This document shows positions 1-6,356 of a DNA stretch of 10,807 nucleotides, piece by piece; positions within the stretch are counted from its first letter, which is position 1; every line of letters starts with the position of its first letter. The DNA is from Intestinibacillus sp050255995 (GTDB taxonomy: Bacteria > Bacillota > Clostridia > Oscillospirales > Butyricicoccaceae): the NCBI GenBank assembly GCA_050255995.1, contig JBFWIM010000063.1, positions 1 to 10,807 on the forward strand, written 5' to 3'. The translations under genes were made by a program, and so were the position numbers. The notes under the pieces were generated by a model, which worked only from the letters and a program-made list of their open reading frames with translations, ran no database searches and was not told where the DNA came from.

Positions 1-2
1 AT

Positions 3-176
3 TTCCGTGATCTCGACCGCGGGATTGAGCCGCATATCCCTGATCATTATTTCGCCGACAACGATCCCTCCAAGCCGCCCATTGTCTCCTGGCGCTCCCA
101 CGGCCAGCTCTTTTATACCAACTGGCTCAACCATTACGTTTATCAGACCACTCCCTACGATATTTCCAAACTTTGA
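3..176 (+). CDS. metA: Homoserine O-acyltransferase MetA, C-terminal 57 residues (5' end outside window)
   Basis: MetA transfers a succinyl or acetyl group to the hydroxyl of L-homoserine, the first committed step of methionine synthesis, in the cytoplasm. The visible frame starts FRDLDRGIEP and contains the family's C-terminal signatures: NDPSKPP (residues 20-26 of the fragment), WRSHG (30-34), FYTNWLNHYVYQ (37-48) and TPYD (50-53). These closely match, from memory, the end of E. coli MetA (WRSHG, FTNWLNYYVYQ, ITPYD). The catalytic Cys and the His-Glu pair lie upstream of the window. The gene ends with TGA at 174-176 and is followed by a terminator 17 bases later. Whether the donor is acetyl- or succinyl-CoA cannot be told from this part; in Firmicutes MetA enzymes are often acetyltransferases. 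Identification is secure despite the truncation. Confidence 0.93.
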   Translation, partial: FRDLDRGIEPHIPDHYFADNDPSKPPIVSWRSHGQLFYTNWLNHYVYQTTPYDISKL

Positions 177-193
177 TTTTTCTTTCCTTATTT

Positions 194-220
194 AAAACCG
201 CTCAAAAAAGCGGTTTTTTT
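194..220 (+). terminator. Rho-independent terminator of metA
   Basis: A perfect 9-base stem (AAAACCGCT at 194-202, AGCGGTTTT at 209-217) with a 6-base loop runs into a T tract at 214-220. It lies 17 bases after the metA stop codon. The next gene starts only 38 bases beyond it, with too little room for a standard promoter downstream, so some read-through may express that small gene. Confidence 0.85.
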
Positions 221-257
221 CATCTCCTTTGCACACAATATCTGCGAGGTGAGAATT

Positions 258-431
258 ATGGACAGATATGAAGGGCTCGGCGATATGCTAAAGAGCGATA
301 CGGCAGCATTCGATTACTATACCAGCCTGCCTCAATATGTTCGCAGCATGATTGCCCGGCGCAGCCAGAACGTCCACTCTATGGAGGAGCTCCGCAACTA
401 CGCAGACAACCTCCTGCGCGGCGACGGCTGA
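258..431 (+). CDS. Small conserved-looking protein of unknown function, 57 residues
   Basis: I do not recognise a named family, though the pattern SLPQYVRSMIARR...MEELRNYADNLLRGD resembles short uncharacterised proteins I recall from Clostridia. The product is soluble: no signal peptide, membrane segment or cysteine. It starts MDRYEGLGDM and is predicted mostly helical, with acidic and aromatic residues in the first third and a charged helix at the end. The ATG at 258 is preferred over an in-frame GTG at 249 because GAGGTGAG (246-253) forms the ribosome site and covers that GTG. It sits between the metA terminator and a pair of hairpins that end transcription toward rex. A role cannot be given. 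The good ribosome site and its fit between two terminators argue that it is real. Confidence 0.65.
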   Translation: MDRYEGLGDMLKSDTAAFDYYTSLPQYVRSMIARRSQNVHSMEELRNYADNLLRGDG

Positions 432-433
432 CC

Positions 434-453
434 GAAGCGGCGTCAGCCGCTTC
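434..453 (+). terminator. Perfect hairpin right after the small gene
   Basis: GAAGCGGC (434-441) and GCCGCTTC (446-453) form a perfect 8-base stem with a 4-base GTCA loop, starting two bases after the stop codon at 429-431. The sequence after it (CTACATATTGCTTTT) is only weakly T-rich, so it may be a weak terminator or an mRNA-stabilising 3' hairpin ahead of the stronger terminator at 471-509. Confidence 0.45.
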
Positions 454-470
454 CTACATATTGCTTTTAT

Positions 471-509
471 AAACGAACAGGGCGCCCCCAAGGGACGCCC
501 TGTTCGTTT
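471..509. terminator. Bidirectional terminator between the small gene and rex
   Basis: AAACGAACAGGGCG (471-484) is perfectly complementary to CGCCCTGTTCGTTT (496-509), a 14-base stem around an 11-base loop whose CCC and GGG could extend it. The plus strand continues with TTTATTCC and the minus strand reads out into TTTATAAAAGC, so both have short T-rich tails. The rex stop codon (508-510) lies in the right arm, so rex translation ends in the terminator itself. Convergent genes share it. Confidence 0.8.
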
Positions 510-1155
510 ATTCCTTATGCTGCTCCGCCTCATCAACCTGATAGCAAAGCGTCATCAGACTGTCGGAAAAATGTACATTTTCCACCGGAATGCCCAGTCC
601 TCCCAGATGGAGATCTTCACCGGTAAAATTCCACAAGCCCTTGATCCCGCGCGCAACCAATTCCCGCGCCATTTGCGGTGCGAGACCACGCGGCACAGTC
701 AGCACCGCAATATCCGGCTTGTGCTGTGCCACATAGTCATACAGTTCAGAGCTATCACGAACCGTTATTCCTCCTGGTTCAGTACCAATAATGGTTTTAT
801 CGGTATCAAATGCGCAGAGTAACCGAAAGCCCGATTCCCCAAACCGAAAATTCTTAATTAACGCGCGGCCGATGTTACCGACACCGACCAGCACAGCAGT
901 ACGGCTGAGATTCAATCCCAGAATATCTGCAAGCTCCTCATGCAGCTTCTCGACATTGTACCCATAACCCTGCTGTCCAAATCCGCCAAAGCAGTTAAAA
1001 TCCTGTCGGATCTGCGATGCCGTCAGCCCCATCTGCTCGGCAAGCCCGCGGGAAGAAATGCGTTGCACGCCTTCTGCCTTAAGCTCGCTGATATACCGAT
1101 AATAACGCGGTATTCGTTGGACCACGGCTCTTGAAACTTCCTTTTTCTTCTCCAA
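508..1155 (-). CDS. rex: Redox-sensing transcriptional repressor Rex
   Basis: Rex is a cytoplasmic homodimeric repressor that binds DNA when NAD+ is high and lets go when NADH rises. In clostridia it typically controls fermentation, hydrogen and NADH-reoxidation genes. The 215 residues show an N-terminal winged helix (about 1-80, with RYYRYI and SSRGLAEQMGLTASQIRQDF), a Rossmann nucleotide site GVGNIGRA at 91-98, FDTDK at 116-120, and the C-terminal WNFTGEDL region. Length is normal. Start choice: a TTG at 1159-1161 lies one base from GGGAGG (1163-1168), too close, while the in-frame TTG at 1153-1155 has a 7-base spacer, so I start there (EKKKEVSRAV follows). rex follows icd by about 40 bases with no visible promoter between, suggesting co-transcription and possible autoregulation through the icd promoter. 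Confidence 0.95.
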   Translation of the reverse strand: MEKKKEVSRAVVQRIPRYYRYISELKAEGVQRISSRGLAEQMGLTASQIRQDFNCFGGFGQQGYGYNVEKLHEELADILGLNLSRTAVLVGVGNIGRALIKNFRFGESGFRLLCAFDTDKTIIGTEPGGITVRDSSELYDYVAQHKPDIAVLTVPRGLAPQMARELVARGIKGLWNFTGEDLHLGGLGIPVENVHFSDSLMTLCYQVDEAEQHKE

Positions 1156-1162
1156 AACCAAG

Positions 1163-1168
1163 CCTCCC
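1163..1168 (-). promoter_or_regulatory. rex ribosome binding site that decides a TTG start
   Basis: On the minus strand GGGAGG lies 7 bases before the TTG at 1153-1155 and only 1 base before the longer reading frame's TTG at 1159-1161. No ATG is available near the conserved N-terminus, so the gene uses a TTG start either way. Confidence 0.6.
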
Positions 1169-1196
1169 GTGGCGGGATGCGTCCAGTCAACGCGCC

Positions 1197-2357
1197 TTAC
1201 AGTTTTTCGATCGTCTCCAGAACATAGTCTGTGAACTGCTCGGCTGTCGCGCCAGTGTCGCGTCCGGTAATTGTGTATTTTTTATCCTCAAACATACAAT
1301 GATCGAGTGCCTGTTCCAGCTTCCGCGCCTTTTCAATCTGGCCAATATGCTCAAGCAGCATGACGGCAGCCCGCAGCATGGAGGCGGGATCGGCGTACTG
1401 GGCACGGCCTTCCTGCACCATACGGGGCGCGGAGCCATGGATTGCCTCGAACATTGCGTAACGCTTGCCGATATTAGCGGAGCCTGCGGTGCCGACGCCG
1501 CCCATCATTTCGGCGGCTTCGTCCGTGATAATGTCGCCGTACAGGTTCGGCAGAACAACCACCTGAAAATCGCGGCGACGCTTCTCATCAATCAGCTTAG
1601 CCGTCATGATATCGATATACCAGTCGTCGAAGGAAATTTCCGGATATTCTTCAGCAATTTCCTGACAGGTCTTGAGGAACTTGCCGTCAGTCGTCTTAAT
1701 GATGTTCGCCTTGGTGACGCAGGTAACACGCTTTCTGCCGGTTTTGTGCGCATAATCGAATGCCAGACGCGCGATGCGCTCACAACCCTGCGCGGTAGCG
1801 ATTGTAAAGTCAATAAACAGGTCATCATTGTACCGCACGCCCTGGGAACCGACCGCGTAGCCGCCTTCGGTGTTTTCACGGAAGAAGCGCCAGTCAATAC
1901 CCTCCTCCGGAATCTTTACCGGACGGACGTTGGCAAACAGGTCGAGCGCCTTGCGCATCGCGACGTTCGCGGACTCAACATTGGGCCACGGGTCACCCGC
2001 GCGCGGCGTGGTGGTCGGTCCCTTCAGAATGACGTGGCAGGCTTTGAGCTCCTCCAGCGTATCGGGGGGGATAGCGCAGCCAAGCTCCGCACGGCGCTCA
2101 ATGGTCAGACCGTCGATATGCTTAAACTCCACTTTGCCGGCCGCAAGCTCGTCCTTCAGCAGGACACACAGCGCTTTCTCCGCCATATTGGTAATCATCG
2201 GGCCGATACCATCGCCGCCGCAAACACCAATAATCAGCTTGTTCAGCGCTTCATAATCTACGAAATCACCCTGCTCTTTCATGCGCTGCACACGCTCAAG
2301 CTGGCTGCGGATGATCTTCTCATACTGCGCGATTGCGCTTTGGGATATTGCTTCCAT
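1197..2357 (-). CDS. icd: Isocitrate/isopropylmalate dehydrogenase family protein, probably isocitrate dehydrogenase
   Basis: Probable isocitrate dehydrogenase: oxidative decarboxylation of isocitrate to 2-oxoglutarate with NAD(P)+. Of 386 residues, GGDGIGP (47-53) is the family N-terminal motif, preceded by about 40 extra residues. The substrate loop ESANVAMRK (128-136) has Ser and Asn in the positions of the isocitrate-binding E. coli loop, followed by R145, R160, Y167, K216 (VTKAN) and the metal Asp pair D275/D279 in NLYGDIITDEAA. The adenine-binding loop reads HGSAPR (307-312); NAD enzymes usually have Asp after AP and E. coli NADP-IDH has Lys-Tyr, so Arg-Met leaves the cofactor open. The start at 2357 is preferred over an ATG at 2372 because GGAGG lies inside that upstream ATG context and is 8 bases before 2357. 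It follows acn, which supports IDH over isopropylmalate or tartrate dehydrogenase. Confidence 0.87.
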   Translation of the reverse strand: MEAISQSAIAQYEKIIRSQLERVQRMKEQGDFVDYEALNKLIIGVCGGDGIGPMITNMAEKALCVLLKDELAAGKVEFKHIDGLTIERRAELGCAIPPDTLEELKACHVILKGPTTTPRAGDPWPNVESANVAMRKALDLFANVRPVKIPEEGIDWRFFRENTEGGYAVGSQGVRYNDDLFIDFTIATAQGCERIARLAFDYAHKTGRKRVTCVTKANIIKTTDGKFLKTCQEIAEEYPEISFDDWYIDIMTAKLIDEKRRRDFQVVVLPNLYGDIITDEAAEMMGGVGTAGSANIGKRYAMFEAIHGSAPRMVQEGRAQYADPASMLRAAVMLLEHIGQIEKARKLEQALDHCMFEDKKYTITGRDTGATAEQFTDYVLETIEKL

Positions 2358-2384
2358 GCGTGGTTCCTCCATAAGATTTACGAT

Positions 2385-2413
2385 ATTTTAACAATATTTT
2401 TCCGATCTGTCAA
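2385..2413 (-). promoter_or_regulatory. Near-consensus housekeeping promoter for icd-rex
   Basis: On the minus strand a perfect -35 TTGACA (2408-2413) is followed by a 17-base spacer and -10 TAAAAT (2385-2390, five of six consensus bases). Initiation would fall near 2378, about 20 bases before the icd ATG at 2357 and just upstream of its GGAGG. The sequence TTGTTAA (minus strand, 2388-2394) overlapping the -10 equals one half of the clostridial Rex operator, but the other half is poorly matched. Confidence 0.75.
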
Positions 2414-2420
2414 GAAAGCA

Positions 2421-2459
2421 GCCAGAGACCTTTGCCTTCCCTGACTGTTTCTCTCCGGC
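2421..2459 (-). terminator. Possible weak terminator or attenuator after acn
   Basis: Directly after the acn stop codon (2460-2462), GCCGGAGA (minus strand 2452-2459) can pair with TCTCTGGC (2421-2428), eight pairs with one G-U, around a 23-base loop. TGCTTTCTT follows. The large loop and broken T tract make this a weak terminator at best; partial read-through into icd-rex is likely. Confidence 0.3.
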
Positions 2460-4382
2460 TTACCTTGCCTGTGCCTTTGCGTAATTGAGCGTGCCGCCCG
2501 CAATCAGCGCCGCGCGCTGGCGTTCAGATACATCACAGTCTGCTTTGAACGTATGGCCGCCCACAACGATCGTGATCTGCGCGCCGGATTTGATCTCATC
2601 CAGCACATGAGGCAGCGAAATGGTGTCGTTCAGGCCGACCTTATCGTAATCTGCAGGGTCGGCGAAAGTCAGCGGCAGGATACCCGCATTGACCAGATTG
2701 GCCTTATGAATGCGGGCAAACGATTTCGCCAATACGGCTTTGACGCCGAGGTACAACGGCACGAGCGCCGCGTGCTCACGGGAAGAGCCCTGTCCATAGT
2801 TTGCGCCGCCGATCACAACACCGCCGCCATTCTCCTTACAGCGCTCCGGAAACTTCGGATCCACGTTAATGAAGCAGTAATTGGAATAGTGCGGAATGTT
2901 GGAGCGGTACGGCAGCAGCTTTGCGCCAGCCGGCAGAATATGGTCGGTCGTGATGTTGTCTTCCGTCTTGAGCACAATTTTTCCGGTATAGGACTCCTCA
3001 AGCGCCTTGCCCAGCGGGAAGGGCTTGATATTCGGGCCGCGCACAACCTCGACTTCCTCCGGACACTCGGCGGGCTTGATGATCAGATCGTCGTTGATGT
3101 CGAAGCGCTCCGGCAGCTCGATCTCGGGCATGCCGCCCAGCGTGCGGGGGTCTGTCATGACGCCGGCAATCGCAGACGCCGCCGCGGTCTCGGGAGAAAC
3201 CAAATAAATCTTCGCATCCTGCGTGCCGCTGCGGCCCTCAAAATTGCGGTTAAAGGTGCGCAGGGACACGCCGGCGGACTCCGGAGATTGCCCCATGCCG
3301 ATGCAGGGGCCGCAGGCGCACTCCAGAATGCGCGCGCCCGCCGCGATGATATCGGAAAGCGCGCCGTTCTTCGCAAGCATATTCAGCACCTGCATAGAAC
3401 CGGGGCTGATTGTCAGGGAGACGTCCGGGTGGACGCGCTTGCCCTTGAGGATCGCCGCAACCTTCATCATATCGTAGTAAGAAGAGTTGGTGCACGAACC
3501 GATGCACACCTGATTGACCTGAATCGGGCCGATCGCGTCAATCGCCTCAACGTTGTCAGGCATGTGCGGCTTCGCGGCAAGCGGCTTCAGGTTGTCCAGA
3601 TCCACCGTCAGCTCCTCATCATAGACCGCGTCCGGATCGCTTGCGAGGGGTGCCCAAACATCGCCGCGCCCCTGCGCTTCCAGAAAGGCCTTGGTCACTT
3701 CATCGGACGGGAAGACAGAGGTCGTCGCACCGAGCTCCGCGCCCATGTTGGTAATCGTCGCGCGCTCCGGGACGGAAAGGGTTTTGACACCCTCACCGAC
3801 GTATTCGATAATTTTGCCAACGCCGCCCTTAACGGTCATCTGACGCAGCACGTCGAGGATGATATCCTTCGCGGAAACCCACGGAGCCAGCTTGCCCTTC
3901 AAATTGACACGCACCATCTTCGGCATTGGGATGTAATACGCGCCGCCGCCCATCGCAACCGCCACGTCCAAGCCGCCCGCGCCAAAGGCCAGCATGCCGA
4001 TGCCGCCGCCTGTCGGAGTGTGGCTGTCCGAGCCGATCAGCGTCTTGCCCGGCGCGCCGAAGCGCTCCAGATGTACCTGATGACAGATGCCATTACCGGC
4101 CTTGGAATAGTAGATGCCGTGCTTTCTTGCAACCGTTCCGATGTACTTATGGTCATCCGCATTTTCAAAGCCGGACTGCAGGGTGTTGTGATCAATATAA
4201 GCGACCGAGCGCTCAGTCTTGACCTGATCGATCCCCATCGCCTCAAACTGCAAGTACGCCATCGTACCGGTGGCGTCCTGCGTCAGGGTCTGATCGATTC
4301 GCAGGCCGATCTCCTGTCCCTTAACCATCTCGCCGTCTACAAGATGCGCCTCGAGAATTTTTTCCGCAATCGTTTTGCCCAT
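2460..4382 (-). CDS. acn: Aconitate hydratase (aconitase)
   Basis: Aconitase interconverts citrate and isocitrate through cis-aconitate using a [4Fe-4S] cluster, in the cytoplasm. The 640 residues match the shorter aconitases of clostridia rather than the roughly 900-residue AcnA. Visible motifs: DHNTLQ (64-69), GSDSHTPTGGG (117-127), the cluster cysteine in CIGSCTNSS (C297), the second pair in CACGPCIG (C357 and C360), NITTDHILPAG (476-486), and the C-terminal swivel domain with YGQGSSREHAAL (529-540), which holds the catalytic Ser and substrate Arg. All expected active-site elements are present. The ATG at 4380-4382 is preceded by GGAG at 4-base spacing and a second AGGAG further up. It lies just upstream of icd on the same strand, giving citrate to 2-oxoglutarate in two steps. 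Homoaconitase or LeuC is unlikely given the fused swivel domain. Confidence 0.95.
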   Translation of the reverse strand: MGKTIAEKILEAHLVDGEMVKGQEIGLRIDQTLTQDATGTMAYLQFEAMGIDQVKTERSVAYIDHNTLQSGFENADDHKYIGTVARKHGIYYSKAGNGICHQVHLERFGAPGKTLIGSDSHTPTGGGIGMLAFGAGGLDVAVAMGGGAYYIPMPKMVRVNLKGKLAPWVSAKDIILDVLRQMTVKGGVGKIIEYVGEGVKTLSVPERATITNMGAELGATTSVFPSDEVTKAFLEAQGRGDVWAPLASDPDAVYDEELTVDLDNLKPLAAKPHMPDNVEAIDAIGPIQVNQVCIGSCTNSSYYDMMKVAAILKGKRVHPDVSLTISPGSMQVLNMLAKNGALSDIIAAGARILECACGPCIGMGQSPESAGVSLRTFNRNFEGRSGTQDAKIYLVSPETAAASAIAGVMTDPRTLGGMPEIELPERFDINDDLIIKPAECPEEVEVVRGPNIKPFPLGKALEESYTGKIVLKTEDNITTDHILPAGAKLLPYRSNIPHYSNYCFINVDPKFPERCKENGGGVVIGGANYGQGSSREHAALVPLYLGVKAVLAKSFARIHKANLVNAGILPLTFADPADYDKVGLNDTISLPHVLDEIKSGAQITIVVGGHTFKADCDVSERQRAALIAGGTLNYAKAQAR

Positions 4383-4413
4383 TTTTCTCCTATCTCTCCT
4401 TGTGTTCTACCGT

Positions 4414-4443
4414 CATGCAGCTCTGAAATGCTGCATGCTGCAT
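4414..4443 (-). repeat. Hairpin with repeated GCTGCAT in the acn leader
   Basis: CATGCAGC (4414-4421) and GCTGCATG (4430-4437) form a perfect 8-base stem with an 8-base loop. A second GCTGCAT (4437-4443) directly follows the first, so the left arm could pair with either copy. It lies about 30 bases upstream of the acn start and ahead of its ribosome site, in the presumed 5' untranslated region. I see no convincing promoter between 4383 and 4558, so the leader's start is unknown. Confidence 0.5.
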
Positions 4444-4511
4444 TCATCGGAAATGCAGGTTCTATGGCGGCTTCCACAGCCTTCTCCACGCCGGATAACC
4501 CGCCGTGCCCA

Positions 4512-4546
4512 TCAAATATAACAAAAGAGGTCACAAAACCTTCTTT
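4512..4546 (-). terminator. Probable terminator after tsaD
   Basis: Starting about 12 bases after the tsaD stop codon (4559-4561), the minus strand reads AAAGAAGGT (4538-4546), a 6-base loop, then ACCTCTTT (4524-4531). This is an 8-pair stem with one bulged A, followed by the T-rich run TTGTTATATTT. It would separate the polA-tsaD group from acn. The stem is short and the tail interrupted. Confidence 0.42.
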
Positions 4547-4558
4547 ATTTTACTCCAT

Positions 4559-5611
4559 TTATGCTTTTTTGACCAGAGGTTTTTGGTCACTTTTTGAACA
4601 AATATTTTCTCCAATGTCCGCAGTCGCGAAAGCATTCTGCAATGTTGTGCCAATATTCCCTGCAAGATATTCATAATACGCCTGACTGCCGATCATTGCA
4701 GCATTGTCACCGCAAAGCGACAGCGGCGGCAGGTACAACTGCGCGCCCGTACGCGCCGCCATATCGGCCAATGCCAACCGCAGGACAGAGTTTGCCGCAA
4801 CGCCGCCCGCGCAGGACACCTGCCGCAGGCCGCTTTCGCGCACGGCCATTTCCAGCCGGGGAACGAGCGTTTCGGTCACAGCGCGACAGAAGGAAGCCGC
4901 AAGCCCCGCGCGGTCCAGCATCCCGCCCTTCTGCTCGGCATTGTGCGCCAGATTAATGACCGCGGTTTTGAGTCCGGAAAATGAAAAATCGAGCGGCGCG
5001 TCTTTAATATGGGAATTTGGCAGTGGATACGCGTTCGCATTGCCGCCCTGCGCCAGCCGATCGATTTTCGGGCCGCCCGGATAACCCACGCCCAGCACGC
5101 GCGCGACCTTGTCAAAGGCCTCGCCCGCCGCGTCGTCCCGGGTACCGCCGAGAATGGTAAACGCCGTGTAGTCCTCCACGCGGACAATCATGGTGTGCCC
5201 GCCGGAAGCGATAAGCGTCAGAAACGGCGGCGCAAGCTCTGGGAATGCCAGATAATTTGCAGCGATATGCCCGCGGATATGGTGCACCGGCACAAACGCT
5301 TTGCCAAGTCCAAACGCAAACGCTTTGCCAAAGTTTGCCCCAACCAGAAGCGCCCCTATCAGCCCCGGAGCACAGGTCGCTGCGACCGCGTCCAGCTCTT
5401 CCTTTTGCAGTCCGGCTTCCAAGAGCGCGAGCGCAGTCACCCGGCAGACGGCTTCCATGTGTCCCCGCGACGCAATCTCGGGCACTACACCGCCGTAAAG
5501 CGCATGGGTCTCCACCTGTGAATCCACAATATTGGACAAAACCCTCCGCCCGTCTTCAATGACCGCCGCCGCGGTCTCATCGCAGGAGGATTCGATTGCT
5601 AAAATTCTCAT
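4559..5611 (-). CDS. tsaD: tRNA N6-adenosine threonylcarbamoyltransferase TsaD
   Basis: TsaD moves the threonylcarbamoyl group from TC-AMP to A37 of tRNAs that read ANN codons, making t6A, together with TsaB and TsaE in bacteria. The 350 residues belong to the Kae1/ASKHA fold: ESSCDETAAAV (7-17), the metal histidines H111 and H115 in HHIRGHIAAN, SGGHT (136-140), TRDDAAGEAFDKVAR (157-171), SFSGLKTA (210-217), CAGGVAANS (267-275) and the metal Asp D302 in GDNAAM. Length is normal; the last roughly 15 residues (CSKSDQKPLVKKA) are a lysine-rich tail. The ATG at 5609-5611 has GAGG five bases upstream. It ends the tight group that includes rimI, a common neighbour of t6A genes. tsaB and tsaE are not in the window. 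Confidence 0.97.
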   Translation of the reverse strand: MRILAIESSCDETAAAVIEDGRRVLSNIVDSQVETHALYGGVVPEIASRGHMEAVCRVTALALLEAGLQKEELDAVAATCAPGLIGALLVGANFGKAFAFGLGKAFVPVHHIRGHIAANYLAFPELAPPFLTLIASGGHTMIVRVEDYTAFTILGGTRDDAAGEAFDKVARVLGVGYPGGPKIDRLAQGGNANAYPLPNSHIKDAPLDFSFSGLKTAVINLAHNAEQKGGMLDRAGLAASFCRAVTETLVPRLEMAVRESGLRQVSCAGGVAANSVLRLALADMAARTGAQLYLPPLSLCGDNAAMIGSQAYYEYLAGNIGTTLQNAFATADIGENICSKSDQKPLVKKA

Positions 5612-5629
5612 ACTTGCCTCTTGCTGTCT

Positions 5630-5878
5630 TTATCCGCGCAGCATAATCTGCGCACGCGATAAATCTTTTTTATCCACATAAATTCGAAATTCGTACAAAG
5701 CATGCATTTTCAGAAGCAGCTCGTACGCTTCTCTTCTTCCCCAGAACCTGCAGCGCGTCACATTTTTCACCCGTATGTCGTAATCCACATCAATCGTCTC
5801 AAGCCTGCTGCATATCAAATCCCGCTTTACTGTAGAATGCGTTCTGCAAACCTCCCGGCGCCTCAAAAAAGGAATCAT
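5630..5878 (-). CDS. 82-residue protein of unknown function, possibly DUF2007-like
   Basis: No firm family. The pattern (a short N-terminal basic stretch, THSTVKRDLICSRLETIDVDYDIRVKN, then YEFRIYVDKKDLSRAQIML at the C-terminus) resembles small alpha/beta proteins of the DUF2007 type, in which a one-domain fold ends with a Y-x-I-x-V-x-K-x-D-x-x-x-A helix. This is recalled similarity, not a search. It is basic, soluble, with no membrane segment and three cysteines (C11, C23, C43). The ATG at 5876-5878 follows the GNAT gene's stop (5883-5885) by four bases, and GAGGTG within that gene's last codons is its ribosome site, so translation is probably coupled. tsaD starts 18 bases after it. The tight packing supports a real gene. 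Confidence 0.7.
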   Translation of the reverse strand: MIPFLRRREVCRTHSTVKRDLICSRLETIDVDYDIRVKNVTRCRFWGRREAYELLLKMHALYEFRIYVDKKDLSRAQIMLRG

Positions 5879-5882
5879 CGCA

Positions 5883-6353
5883 TCACCTCATGGTTCCGTC
5901 CGAAATCTCCTTTGCCATACATACGCAAAGGGCATCGTCCACAAATGCGCCGTAGTTTGGGATAATCCGATAGCCCGCCTTTTCAAAGCACCGCAATGCG
6001 TCAGCCATCTCTGCGCCAGTCTCCAGAACTGCCCTGTGGCATCCACTCGCTGCCGCATGCTCTTCGAGGGCATGCATTATTTTTAAAGCCACGCCTTCGC
6101 GGCGATAGTCCGGCACAACGAACATGCGCTTGAGCTCGGCGGTAACCGCATCATACGGTCTCCAGCAGCAGCAACCGACCGCGTGAACTCCTGCATACGC
6201 CACCACGGCGCCAGACATTGCGGACAGGTCATGGTCGCACCGATACCGTTCGGCCGCCTCACCAAACTGCGCGACAAGGTACCGATCCAGCTTTCCGACA
6301 AGCGCTTTTAAGTCGGGATGGCGGATGTTGACAAATTGAATTGAAATGTCCAT
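5883..6353 (-). CDS. GNAT-family N-acetyltransferase
   Basis: A single-domain acetyl-CoA-dependent N-acetyltransferase of 156 residues with unknown substrate. Motif A is clear: LKRMFVVPDYRREGVALKIMHALEEHA (74-100), where RREGVA (84-89) is the pyrophosphate-binding loop. The later LETGAEMADALRCFEKAGYRIIPNYGAF segment (110-137) has the GNAT motif B layout, in the style of small-molecule or amino-acid acetyltransferases. A cysteine triplet (61-63) before motif A is unusual. The ATG at 6351-6353 is three bases from the rimI stop (6357-6359); GGGG in the end of rimI is a weak ribosome site, so it may rely on coupling. It is not a second RimI: the N-terminus and RimI C-terminal signature differ. 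Function within the cluster is unknown. Confidence 0.85.
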   Translation of the reverse strand: MDISIQFVNIRHPDLKALVGKLDRYLVAQFGEAAERYRCDHDLSAMSGAVVAYAGVHAVGCCCWRPYDAVTAELKRMFVVPDYRREGVALKIMHALEEHAAASGCHRAVLETGAEMADALRCFEKAGYRIIPNYGAFVDDALCVCMAKEISDGTMR

Positions 6354-6356
6354 AAT

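Noticed and set aside
7..195. A 62-codon plus-strand frame at the left edge
   Set aside because: It is an out-of-frame reading of the end of metA.
1131..2444. A 437-codon plus-strand open frame opposite icd
   Set aside because: Antisense shadow of icd with no ribosome site or recognisable domain.
4337..4534. A 65-codon minus-strand frame (GTG start) between tsaD and acn overlapping the acn start
   Set aside because: It overlaps acn by 46 bases in another frame, lies over the leader hairpin, and its sequence shows no domain I recognise; FDGHGG looks like a chance resemblance to PP2C phosphatases.
4521..4546. TTGTGA (minus strand) upstream of acn as a Rex operator half
   Set aside because: No second TCACAA arm at the right distance; the sequence is better explained by the tsaD terminator stem.
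4571..4588. GACCA/TGGTC hairpin at the 3' end of tsaD, followed by CACTTTTT on the plus strand
   Set aside because: The T tract is on the wrong strand for tsaD and it lies in the coding sequence; no plus-strand transcript is expected here.
2553..4676. A 707-codon plus-strand open frame opposite acn
   Set aside because: It is the antisense shadow of a high-GC-third-position gene; the minus strand has an unmistakable full aconitase.
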